In this document: one piece after another, positions 17,552-25,043 of the stretch
Layout: each line of letters opens with the position of its first letter
How positions within the stretch are numbered: position 1 is the stretch's first letter
From: Psychrobacillus faecigallinarum
Lineage (GTDB): Bacteria; Bacillota; Bacilli; Bacillales_A; Planococcaceae
DNA: 64,000 nt
Assembly: GCF_014836595.1 (NCBI RefSeq)
Contig: NZ_JACSQO010000003.1
Coordinates: 45,219 to 109,218 of the forward strand
Reading direction: 5' to 3'
Position numbers and translations under genes: made by a program
Notes under the pieces: model-generated
What the model was told of the DNA's origin: nothing
The model's database searches: none
The model's input: only the letters and a program-made list of their open reading frames with translations

Positions 17552-19114
17552 ATGTTAAACGTAGTAAATTTAGGACATACATTCGGAGATCGCACATTAT
17601 TTAAAGAGGTTTCTTTTCGCTTAGTTGAAGGTGAGCATGTAGGACTTGTAGGGGCAAACGGTGTTGGAAAATCAACGTTGATGAGCATTTTAACTGGAGA
17701 AATTATATATGACGAAGGTAGAGTAGAATGGCTGCCTGGTACTCATTATGGATACTTGGATCAGCATACACGTTTACAGCCAGGTCGTTCTATGTTCGAT
17801 ACACTTCGTGATGCGTTCTTACCTCTTTATAAAAAAGAGGAAGAGCTGAATGAGATTATTGGAAAAATGGGCGATGCCACGCCTGAGGAATTAGAAGTAT
17901 TGCTTGAACAAATGGCAGAAATTCAAGACGCATTAGATGCTGGTGACTTCTATTCATTAGATATGAAGATAGAAGAGGTAGCTAGAGGACTTGGTTTAGA
18001 TGCAATTGGATTAGATCGCCCAGTTGAGGCACTATCTGGGGGTCAGCGTACAAAGGTTTTACTTGCCAAGCTTTTATTGGAAAAGCCAAAGGTTCTTTTA
18101 CTAGATGAGCCTACCAACTATTTAGATGAAGAGCATGTTAACTGGTTATCCAACTATCTAAAAAACTATCCACATGCATTTCTATTGATCTCCCATGATA
18201 CAGAATTCATGAATGGAATTGTAGATGTCATTTTCCATTTAGAATTTTCGAAGCTTACACGCTACACTGCTTCCTATGAGAAATTTTTAGAGCTTGCGGA
18301 GCTAAATAAAAGACAGCATCTTGATGCTTATGAAAAACAACAGGATTTCATAAAAAAACAAGAGGAATTCATAGCAAAAAACAAAGCACGATACTCAACA
18401 ACGGGACGAGCTAAATCTCGCCAAAAACAATTGGATCGTATTGAGCGCATTGACCGTCCGGAGACAGCAGCAAAGCCAGAGTTTGGCTTTAAGGAGTCTC
18501 GTAGCTCTGGGCGTTATGTAATTGAAGCGGAGCATTTAGAGATTGGTTACGACAAGCCACTTCTTCCACCTTTAACGTTTACGATTGAGCGTGGAGAAAA
18601 AATTGCCCTTGTCGGGATGAACGGAATTGGTAAATCTACCTTGCTAAAAACGATACTTGGGAAAATCCCTCCTATTGGTGGTAAAGTGATCCGCGGCGAT
18701 TTCTTATTCCCTTCTTACTTTGAACAGGAAGTAAAAGCTGGTAACATTACACCAATTGAGTCTGTGTGGGAAACGTATCCAAGCATGGAGCAAAGTCAGG
18801 TTCGAGCAGCCTTAGCACGCACTGGCCTGAAAAGTGAGCACATTACTCGTCCCCTTTCCAGTTTAAGTGGTGGTGAGCAAGCGAAGGTCCGTTTATGTAA
18901 GCTGATGATGGAAGAAAGTAATTGGCTAATTTTTGACGAACCGACCAACCATTTAGATATCCATGCAAAAGAAGAATTAAAACGTGCGATGAAAGAATTT
19001 AAGGGCACGATTGTCCTTGTCAGCCATGAGCCTGAATTTTATGAAGGCTTAGTTACAAAAGTTTGGAATGTAGAAGAGTGGTTCTCTACAGGAAAAGAAA
19101 TTATTGAAGAGTAA
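17552..19114 (+). CDS. ABC-F family ATPase
   Basis: A 520-residue soluble protein with two ABC domains and no membrane segments. Walker A motifs are GANGVGKST (about residue 37) and GMNGIGKST (about 356). Signature motifs are ALSGGQRTK and SLSGGEQAK. Walker B regions are LLLDEPTNYLD and LIFDEPTNHLD, both with the catalytic glutamate. ABC-F proteins act on the ribosome, either as translation factors or as target-protection resistance proteins; the class here is not decided. The linker between the domains is about 80 residues and Lys/Arg-rich. The start at ATG 17552 follows GGAGG. No attenuator-like leader was recognised. Confidence 0.93.
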   Translation: MLNVVNLGHTFGDRTLFKEVSFRLVEGEHVGLVGANGVGKSTLMSILTGEIIYDEGRVEWLPGTHYGYLDQHTRLQPGRSMFDTLRDAFLPLYKKEEELNEIIGKMGDATPEELEVLLEQMAEIQDALDAGDFYSLDMKIEEVARGLGLDAIGLDRPVEALSGGQRTKVLLAKLLLEKPKVLLLDEPTNYLDEEHVNWLSNYLKNYPHAFLLISHDTEFMNGIVDVIFHLEFSKLTRYTASYEKFLELAELNKRQHLDAYEKQQDFIKKQEEFIAKNKARYSTTGRAKSRQKQLDRIERIDRPETAAKPEFGFKESRSSGRYVIEAEHLEIGYDKPLLPPLTFTIERGEKIALVGMNGIGKSTLLKTILGKIPPIGGKVIRGDFLFPSYFEQEVKAGNITPIESVWETYPSMEQSQVRAALARTGLKSEHITRPLSSLSGGEQAKVRLCKLMMEESNWLIFDEPTNHLDIHAKEELKRAMKEFKGTIVLVSHEPEFYEGLVTKVWNVEEWFSTGKEIIEE

Positions 19115-19135
19115 GATTTTGACCTGATAGATATA

Positions 19136-19173
19136 AAAAGCTGATCGTGAGAGGTATCACGATCAGCTTTTTT
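19136..19173 (+). terminator. Terminator of the ABC-F gene
   Basis: A 15-bp stem AAAAGCTGATCGTGA / TCACGATCAGCTTTT followed by T's, 21 bp after the stop. Confidence 0.9.
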
Positions 19174-19197
19174 GCATATTGTTTTTGACTTGAAACC

Positions 19198-19473
19198 TTA
19201 GTTATCTCCCGTATCGATAGTTAACTCTAAGTCTATCTCTATTTTCATAGCATGCCATTTTGCTTTATATTTGGCTTTTGGAATCCCATGATATTGCTCA
19301 TAACGGCACATCCAACAAGAACAATGAACCTTTCCTTTGTTAAACTTACCTCTTACAGGCGTATATTTTTCTTCGTTGTCGTCCCAATTAAAAACATTTC
19401 TTGCGATCCACATCTTTTTTTGAATGGCTCGCTCTCGCTGATGGCGAGTGTAAGCTTTCGAACGATTTTTCAT
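19198..19473 (-). CDS. Small conserved protein with a CSCWMC cysteine cluster
   Basis: A 91-residue basic protein. The N-terminal half is Lys/Arg-rich (RHQRERAIQKKMWIARNVF). Then comes GKVHCSCWMCRYEQYHGIPK, whose three closely spaced cysteines suggest metal binding, and KYKAKWHAMKIEIDLE. I know this pattern from small hypothetical proteins in many bacteria; no function is established. The start is ATG 19473, preceded by AAGGGAG. The leader upstream contains a 14-codon open frame and a 15-bp hairpin whose loop can pair with this ribosome site, so expression is probably controlled at translation. Confidence 0.8.
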   Translation of the reverse strand: MKNRSKAYTRHQRERAIQKKMWIARNVFNWDDNEEKYTPVRGKFNKGKVHCSCWMCRYEQYHGIPKAKYKAKWHAMKIEIDLELTIDTGDN

Positions 19474-19484
19474 ATGTATCAGCT

Positions 19485-19549
19485 CCCTTGAGAAACCCGA
19501 GCTTGCAAGGTAAGTCAAGGGGTTGCAATAGCACACCCTACAAGCTCGG
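19485..19549 (-). promoter_or_regulatory. Structured leader RNA with anti-Shine-Dalgarno loop
   Basis: On the minus strand CCGAGCTTGTAGGGT (19549-19535) pairs with ACCTTGCAAGCTCGG (19511-19497), a 15-bp helix with two G-U pairs. The loop holds CCCTTGA (19521-19515), the exact complement of TCAAGGG (19491-19485) in the ribosome site of the downstream gene. There is no U-run, so it is not a simple terminator. Confidence 0.6.
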
Positions 19550-19582
19550 CATGAAGCTGAACAACTGGATTAAATGATTCAT
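19538..19582 (-). CDS. Putative 14-residue leader peptide (uORF)
   Basis: ATG 19582 opens MNHLIQLFSFMPSL and ends at TAG 19540-19538. AAAGGA lies 9 nt in front of the ATG, a good ribosome site. The stop codon lies in the 5' arm of the 15-bp leader hairpin, so a translating or stalled ribosome would prevent that hairpin from forming. This is the classical layout of translation attenuation. It is an inference from sequence only. Confidence 0.45.
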   Translation of the reverse strand: MNHLIQLFSFMPSL

Positions 19583-19762
19583 ATTGTTATTTCCTTTCTA
19601 TTTTAGAAAATGATATCATATCCCAAATCAGAACACATAAAAGAATGTAATACCCAGTTTTACTTAAGCTAACAGAGTGCTTTAATCTGGTAGTGCAACT
19701 TTAGGGTTAAATATAAGTATTTCTCGATAGACGAACAGCATACTCAATAGAATTAACAGGAA

Positions 19763-19796
19763 AAACGAGCTTGGAATTGTTTCCCCAAGCTCGTTT
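19763..19796. terminator. Hairpin, probable terminator, no clear gene
   Basis: A 12-bp stem AAACGAGCTTGG / CCAAGCTCGTTT flanked by an A-run on the left. It lies in the gap 19583-19902. That gap otherwise holds only the sigma factor terminator. Confidence 0.5.
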
Positions 19797-19848
19797 GCTT
19801 AAGATAATAATCGATGAAATTCAAAAAGCCTAACTAAAAAAATATAAA

Positions 19849-19876
19849 ACGTGAAACCTATGACACGATTTCACGT
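19849..19876 (-). terminator. Terminator of the second ECF sigma gene
   Basis: Stem ACGTGAAA / TTTCACGT, followed on the minus strand by TTATATTTTTTT. Confidence 0.65.
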
Positions 19877-19902
19877 CTCTTATTTGTAGGTGCTTCCTTA
19901 GA

Positions 19903-20451
19903 TTAAGCAAAAGCTAACGATTCTTTTGCCATTTCATCATTCATAATCATTTCCTTTAAGCGCTGTTTTGCTCTGAATAATCGTGATTTTACTGTTCCAA
20001 TAGAAACCTTCATGACCTCAGCAATTTCATTCAGTGAAAATTGATGAACGTAGAAGTACATTACAGTTTTTTGGTAAATGGCATCTAGCTCAGAAATTTT
20101 TGTACGAACAATTTCGCAAACATCTTCTTTTTCCAGCTGCTCCTCTACAGATAAAACGTCTGATGCGATGAGGTCAAGCAAGGAAATATCTAATTGCTCT
20201 GGTTGGTTGGCTACGTATTTACTACGTCTCACTTGCTTACGATAGCGATCGCGGAATGTATTCATACAAATAGTAGTCAGCCATGCTTTAATATGATCTA
20301 CTTCCTTCATATAAGACTCGTACCTTACAACTTTCATCCATACCTCTTGCATTAAGTCTTCTGCTTCTACAGGATTTTTTGTTAGTTTCAAACATAAATA
20401 ATATATGTAACGGTTATATTCTTCGTATATATTTTCAATTGTAATTTGCAT
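19903..20451 (-). CDS. ECF sigma factor without adjacent anti-sigma gene
   Basis: A 182-residue sigma-70 family protein. Region 2: LKLTKNPVEAEDLMQEVWMKV, then HIKAWLTTICMNTFRDRYRK. Region 4: LDAIYQKTVMYFYVHQFSL, then the recognition helix VSIGTVKSRLFRAKQRLKEM. I start at ATG 20451 (GGAGG, 9 nt spacing); an upstream in-frame ATG at 20502 also has GGAGGG and would add 17 residues. Unlike the first ECF gene, no membrane anti-sigma gene is on either side. It may be controlled by its own transcription or by a remote partner. Confidence 0.88.
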   Translation of the reverse strand: MQITIENIYEEYNRYIYYLCLKLTKNPVEAEDLMQEVWMKVVRYESYMKEVDHIKAWLTTICMNTFRDRYRKQVRRSKYVANQPEQLDISLLDLIASDVLSVEEQLEKEDVCEIVRTKISELDAIYQKTVMYFYVHQFSLNEIAEVMKVSIGTVKSRLFRAKQRLKEMIMNDEMAKESLAFA

Positions 20452-20606
20452 TTTAATATCCTCCGGTTGGCTTTTCTTTATAACTATATAATGCCAAACC
20501 ATAACCTTACCCTCCATCGGATTCTCTTTCAGAAAAATTACAAACGTGTAAGAAACCATAAAAACGTACCAGAAAGTTTCAAGATAAGTACGAACTATAG
20601 ATGATT

Positions 20607-20641
20607 GATTTTCGCTTTAGGCGGGTGCGTTCCGCGGCGTG
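20607..20641. repeat. Family A repeat, truncated copy 2
   Basis: GATTTTCGCTTTAGGCGGGT and TTCCGCGGCGTG match only the left third of the copy at 37607-37733. The rest is missing. Confidence 0.6.
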
Positions 20642-20653
20642 CAAAATCTTAGG

Positions 20654-20692
20654 GTACAAAAAAACACAAGAGAAATTAATCCTCTTGTGTTT
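20654..20692 (-). terminator. Terminator overlapping the 3' end of the CorC/CNNM gene
   Basis: Stem AAACACAAGAG / CTCTTGTGTTT with a T-run on the minus strand. The stop codon (20678-20676) lies in the loop, so the last codons form the stem. Confidence 0.8.
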
Positions 20693-21941
20693 CATTTGAA
20701 GCATCTTCTGTGTCCTTAGTAATTGTTACCCGGACGATTCTATTGCGCTCCATTTCATTTATTTCTATATAAAGGTTTTCAAAACGGAATTTTTCATTTT
20801 CTTCTGGCACATGACCAAGCTGCTCTAAAACGAGCCCGCCTATTGTATCATTCTCTGTTTCAATAGCAAGCTTAAGCATTTCATTTAGCTCTTCAATTTC
20901 AAAGCGTCCAGAGCATACAATTTGGCTTTCGGATGATTCAAATAGAAGAATCTCTTCATCATCATCCGTTTCATCCTCAATCTCTTGACCAATCATTTCT
21001 TCTATTAAATCTTCATGAGTCACAATACCAAGAGTACCGCCATATTCATCTAATACAATAGCCATATGCTTTTTATGGTTGAGCATAAGCTTAAACACTT
21101 TTTCCACACTTAGCGTTTGTACTACAAACAATGGCTCTTTATCAATAATATCTTCTAGAATAAGAGATGGCTCAATCGACCACTCTATTAGTTTTTTAGA
21201 ATAAAACATCCCAACAATTGTATCTAAGCTATCTTCATATATAGGATAGCGTGTGTACGAATGCTCTAAAATTGTATCCCTTACTTCCTCATAGGTTGCC
21301 TCTATTGGGATACCTACTACGTCTGTTCTATGAGTACAGAGAACATCTGAGACATCCTTATTTGGGAAATCTAGAATCCCTCTTATTCTCTCTGACTCCT
21401 CTACCTCAAAGGTGCCATCATTTGATGCTAAATCCACCATTGATAGCAGCTCTTCCTTTGTAATCATTGTCTCTTTTACTGCACCATTTGACCCTATTCT
21501 GATTAGCATATTCGTAAACTCAGCAATCAAGAAGGTCACTGGTCGAAGTATTGCCACTAAGAATCTTATAAAAGGAGCTACCATGTAGACAACCGTTTCT
21601 GAAAAAGTTGCAGCGATTGTCTTAGGCAATACCTCACAAAATAATATAATAAATGCTGCTACAACTACTACAGACCAACCAATATGCAAATCATAATAAT
21701 CCGCTATCAATATGGCTAGTAACGTCATGGATGTATTTGCTATTGTATTACCAATGAGGATAGTAATAATCATCCGGTCCGGCTTCATCAGCTGGGCAAG
21801 TAATTTTACTGCAGCTACCTCCCCCTGCTCAGCTTTCAGCTGGACCTTGGTCCTATTTACTGTCATTAATGCTGTTTCGCTTCCTGAAAGAAAAAAGGAA
21901 ACCACGATAGACACAGCTAAAAGTACAAATTCTATGTACAA
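20676..21941 (-). CDS. CNNM/CorC (hemolysin-C-like) membrane protein with CBS domains
   Basis: A 421-residue protein. The N-terminal CNNM domain has about four membrane segments (LLAVSIVVSFFLSGSETALM with the conserved SGSETA). Then come two CBS motifs (about residues 205-325, e.g. MAIVLDEYGGTLGIVTHEDL) and a C-terminal CorC/HlyC domain (about 345-410, with DTIGGLVLEQLGHVPEE). Family members take part in Mg2+ or Co2+ transport and resistance; haemolysis is a historical name. The start is TTG 21941 behind AGGAGG. A promoter is visible at 21985-22014. It stands alone between terminator and promoter. Confidence 0.92.
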   Translation of the reverse strand: MYIEFVLLAVSIVVSFFLSGSETALMTVNRTKVQLKAEQGEVAAVKLLAQLMKPDRMIITILIGNTIANTSMTLLAILIADYYDLHIGWSVVVVAAFIILFCEVLPKTIAATFSETVVYMVAPFIRFLVAILRPVTFLIAEFTNMLIRIGSNGAVKETMITKEELLSMVDLASNDGTFEVEESERIRGILDFPNKDVSDVLCTHRTDVVGIPIEATYEEVRDTILEHSYTRYPIYEDSLDTIVGMFYSKKLIEWSIEPSLILEDIIDKEPLFVVQTLSVEKVFKLMLNHKKHMAIVLDEYGGTLGIVTHEDLIEEMIGQEIEDETDDDEEILLFESSESQIVCSGRFEIEELNEMLKLAIETENDTIGGLVLEQLGHVPEENEKFRFENLYIEINEMERNRIVRVTITKDTEDASNETQED

Positions 21942-21984
21942 TTTTATATCCTCCTATTTATTCACGTTCAAATCTCTTCTTATA

Positions 21985-22014
21985 ACTATAGCATACTGTC
22001 ATTTTAGTTGTCAC
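21985..22014 (-). promoter_or_regulatory. Promoter of the CorC/CNNM gene
   Basis: GTGACA (22014-22009), 18-base spacer, TATAGT (21990-21985) with an extended TGC just upstream of the -10. The remaining gap to 22247 shows nothing I can name. Confidence 0.5.
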
Positions 22015-22247
22015 AAAACAAACGCGATTCAAAAGCTATGGAATAAAAAAGTCCAAGCCTATGTTTCCACAAAATAAATGAGAAAAAGGGATGAAAAATT
22101 TCCTATTTGTAAACTCTTCCCCACTAGACTTCAAGGTGTTTTAGTTCATTAATAAACAAATTTTCTACTCCTTTAGCGGACTATAGGCTAGCAGCGTAAA
22201 CGAAGTAAATACTCTTCTGAAAAAATACACCTTTTAGAAAGCCTGAT

Positions 22248-23153
22248 TTAAAAATGATAGTCATCTTCAGAAATGACGATTTCCTTTGGATCATACGGTT
22301 CAATATGTACAAAGGTTACCGCCTGACTATTTAATGATTCTATCCGTTTTTCAATTCTATCGGAGATATCATGTGAGCGCCTAACGTTTAAATGTGGATT
22401 GACACTAATAGTAATATCAATTAACATCATACCTCCATGCTGACGACCGCGAATTTCATTAATTTCACGAACTTGCGCCATATTTTCCACTTCTGCACGG
22501 ACTTGGGCTAAGAATTTACTATCAAATCCATCAGTTAATAGATATACAGCTTCTTTAAAAATATCTATTGCTGTTTTGATTATAATAACTCCAATGATAA
22601 AAGCTGTAATTGTATCAATTATAGGGAATCCAATAATTGCCGCTACAATACCAATTGCTGTTCCAATACTTACAAAAGCATCCGAACGATTGTCGTAAGC
22701 AGCAGCCTTTACAGCAGTACTTTTTACTTTTTCAGCTAGCTTGTAGTTGTATTTATATACAGCAAACATAATTGCGGCACTTATTAGTGACACAAAGATT
22801 GTTATTATTTCCGGATCTTCATTTGTCGGATGTAGCATATTTTCTACAGCTGAGATCAGTACCTCGATCCCTACATATATCATAATGAACGAAGCTATTA
22901 AAGAGGATACTGTTTCTGCACGAAAATGGCCATAACGGTGGTCATCATCTGGTGGCCGCTGTGAAATACGTAGCCCGATCAGTACTGCCACGGATGCAAT
23001 AATATCTGTAGTATTATTAAGACCATCCGCACGTAATGCCTCTGAATTTCCGAAATATCCAACTGTTAATTTAAATACACTTAACACAATATATGTGACT
23101 ATAGATAAGTATGCGCCTTTTTCACCTGCGCGCAAGTTTGTGTATAGCTCCAA
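22248..23153 (-). CDS. Cation diffusion facilitator (CDF) metal exporter
   Basis: A 301-residue, six-helix CDF transporter. The metal site is visible as ALRADGLNNTTDIIAS (DxxxD in helix 2) and its partner near ITAFIIGVII in helix 5. The conserved cytoplasmic HRYGHFRAETVSSL loop and a C-terminal ferredoxin-like domain (about 210-290) are present. CDF proteins export Zn2+, Mn2+ or Fe2+ by proton antiport; the ion cannot be assigned here. The start is TTG 23153, preceded by GGAGGGG; longer frames run into the leader hairpin. A promoter and a 14-bp leader hairpin precede it. Confidence 0.92.
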   Translation of the reverse strand: MELYTNLRAGEKGAYLSIVTYIVLSVFKLTVGYFGNSEALRADGLNNTTDIIASVAVLIGLRISQRPPDDDHRYGHFRAETVSSLIASFIMIYVGIEVLISAVENMLHPTNEDPEIITIFVSLISAAIMFAVYKYNYKLAEKVKSTAVKAAAYDNRSDAFVSIGTAIGIVAAIIGFPIIDTITAFIIGVIIIKTAIDIFKEAVYLLTDGFDSKFLAQVRAEVENMAQVREINEIRGRQHGGMMLIDITISVNPHLNVRRSHDISDRIEKRIESLNSQAVTFVHIEPYDPKEIVISEDDYHF

Positions 23154-23190
23154 AATGTTTCCCCTCCGCAACTTCCCTAAAAACACGAAA

Positions 23191-23227
23191 GAGGCTACCC
23201 ATTGCCTAAACGACAATGGGTAACCTC
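23191..23227 (-). promoter_or_regulatory. Leader hairpin / possible attenuator of the CDF gene
   Basis: GAGGTTACCCATTG pairs with CAATGGGTAGCCTC (14 positions, one G-U), followed on the minus strand by TTTCGTGTTTTT. It begins about 10 nt after the predicted transcription start and ends about 38 nt before the start codon. It does not match a riboswitch class I know. Confidence 0.55.
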
Positions 23228-23243
23228 TATAGTTAGTTTTTTC

Positions 23244-23252
23244 ATTATAGCA
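23244..23252 (-). promoter_or_regulatory. Extended -10 promoter of the CDF gene
   Basis: TGCTATAAT on the minus strand (23252-23244) is a perfect extended -10. No good -35 is seen, which is usual for this type. Confidence 0.55.
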
Positions 23253-23660
23253 TTTGTTCGTATTTAAAGATAGTTTTACGTGTAGTACCCTTGAATTTCC
23301 ATTTTTGAAACTTTATAAACGAATCCAGTTAATTAGGAAAAGTGTGAACATGTAATACATAGAATGACTTCCACATAAATTCTTTCTGAAAAAACATAAC
23401 AAAACGTGTGAAGGATAAGCCACCCCCATGTAATACTTCTGTCGCTAAAATTAACACGATAAATTTTCGTGTGTAAAACTTTAAATCATCTTGTCCCTTG
23501 TTAGATATAGATTAGGTTTGTGGCGTTCAATTTTAGATGGTTACTTTCACTGTTCTTTTTTATGATATTCGAATCTAGTATATTGAAGAGTTTTTGTACT
23601 ATAAGAGTTGAAATTGCATATACCCTTCTATACTTTTATAAAGTAGTACACATCATTTTT
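23253..23660. other. Gene-free stretch
   Basis: About 400 AT-rich bases with no supported gene. A weak ACACGA/TCGTGT hairpin at 23454-23472 could end transcription from the broken cyclase gene. An open frame at 23520-23720 on the plus strand has no ribosome site, and its end overlaps the cyclase. Confidence 0.5.
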
Positions 23661-24347
23661 TTATTCTTCAATTTGGACCACTACATTAACAACAGATGCA
23701 TCATGATTTTTGATACGTAAAGGTGCTGTAAAAGCAGAAATGATCTTTTTGCCTATTAAGGGCTCAGGATTGATGTCTTCATAGATAAGCATTGTCGGTT
23801 CCTCGTATCTTTCATGATCTAAAAAAGCATGGTGGACAAAATAGCCATTTTCTTTCGCTTCTGTTAAGTTTTCAATACTTAAAGTATCAATGGCTACAGC
23901 TTTACAGTTCGGCAATTTCGTCCGTATATATTCGGCTGCATCCGGTGAAACAGATGGGAAGTTATTAGCATATTTTTCGAAATCATTTTCACGATATTTC
24001 CAGTGGCTAGTATTAAAAATTAGAATATCAGCTTCCTTCAATTCTTCATATTCCTCTAGCTTTTCAATAGTGATAAAGCCGTTTGGACCTACTGGACAAT
24101 CGATTAACAACGGATTTTATTAAATGAAGTCTTCAATTGGAATAGCGTCTATTCCCTTGCCATTATTTAAATGATGCCAGGGGGCATCCACATGCGTCCC
24201 AGCGTGAAGATACATGCTCAATACGCTACCATTCCAGTCATCTCCTTTTTCCAAACGCTCTCTCGGCTCTAATTTCACTTCCGGTAAACCTGGATAAACG
24301 GGCATTCCTTCATAAATCGGGTAACCAATTTCAACATGTTTCTTCAT
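23661..24347 (-). pseudogene. Cyclase-family (kynurenine formamidase-like) gene with two in-frame stops
   Basis: The first 75 codons hold the family metal motif HAGTHVDAPWHH and end at IPIEDFI. Two consecutive TAA codons follow (24122-24117). The same frame then continues NPLLIDCPVGPNGF and runs to a normal end near 23661, including VAIDTLSIEN and FVHHAFLDHE. Both halves together give about 228 residues, the normal length of the cyclase family (metal-dependent amide hydrolases). The frame is not shifted, so the break is by substitution or small in-frame change. Two separate functional pieces are unlikely, because the metal ligands and the C-terminal core are on opposite sides. Confidence 0.75.
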
Positions 24348-24435
24348 TCTGGCATGCTCCCTATATATTTATTTGTAAATTCTATAGAGTGAATATTATC
24401 TTCTTGTAGATAGCACCTAGAAGAATACTCCCTCT

Positions 24436-24810
24436 TTAAGCAAAACCGTGTACCCTAATTAAATTGTCATCTAAATCTTTAAAATAAAACTCGTGATAAT
24501 TTAATACAGGATTTTCTATCGCTTGGACTTGAACTCCCTTTTCCTTCAATAGGCTGTGCGTCTCGAAAACGTGATCACTTTGCAAATCCAAAGCAACACT
24601 TTTAGGCAACACATTTGAATCACTTGCTTTGAAACGATTACTAATTGCTAGTTTTGTATTTTCATTTATAGGGAAAAAGTATGCAACATCAATGTTGTTA
24701 GTAGGTTTGATACCTAATATGTTTGTATACCAATCCACTGAAGCCGATAAATCCTTCACAAAACACCAAACAACTACATTGCCATTAAAAATAGTTTGAT
24801 TTTCAAACAA
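24436..24810 (-). CDS. VOC (glyoxalase/bleomycin-resistance fold) protein
   Basis: A 124-residue single-module VOC protein, with paired beta-alpha-beta-beta-beta units beginning NGNVVVWCFVKDLSASVDWY and ending EFYFKDLDDNLIRVHGF. VOC proteins act as metal-dependent isomerases, dioxygenases or drug-binding proteins; a dimer would form two sites. The typical metal ligands are only partly visible, so the activity cannot be guessed. The ATG follows GGGAGG. It precedes the broken cyclase gene and may have shared its transcript. Confidence 0.8.
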   Translation of the reverse strand: MFENQTIFNGNVVVWCFVKDLSASVDWYTNILGIKPTNNIDVAYFFPINENTKLAISNRFKASDSNVLPKSVALDLQSDHVFETHSLLKEKGVQVQAIENPVLNYHEFYFKDLDDNLIRVHGFA

Positions 24811-25043
24811 TTGTATTCCTCCCTGATATTGTAATTTTATTACTATTCTTTAAACGGAAACAAAATACCTTTTAAATATAGTCTTTCTTTTCTAAATGTT
24901 TATATTTCTCTATTTGGTACTTCTAATGATAATCATATATCTCTTCTAAAACCTTAGCGCCACTAGATTCTCCGAGTTATTTAGTTGTCACAAAACTTAT
25001 GCTATACTGTTTTTACTATATCTTTAGAAAGAAGGATGGATCC

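Noticed and set aside
20560..20600. SigW-type promoter for the second ECF gene
   Set aside because: TGAAAC is present on the minus strand but no CGTA-type -10 occurs at 16-17 bp.
23191..23227. yybP-ykoY manganese riboswitch before the CDF gene
   Set aside because: The conserved purine-rich loops and three-way junction are not recognisable; only one hairpin is present.
23520..23720. 66-codon plus-strand gene
   Set aside because: No ribosome site, very AT-rich sequence and overlap with the end of the cyclase gene.
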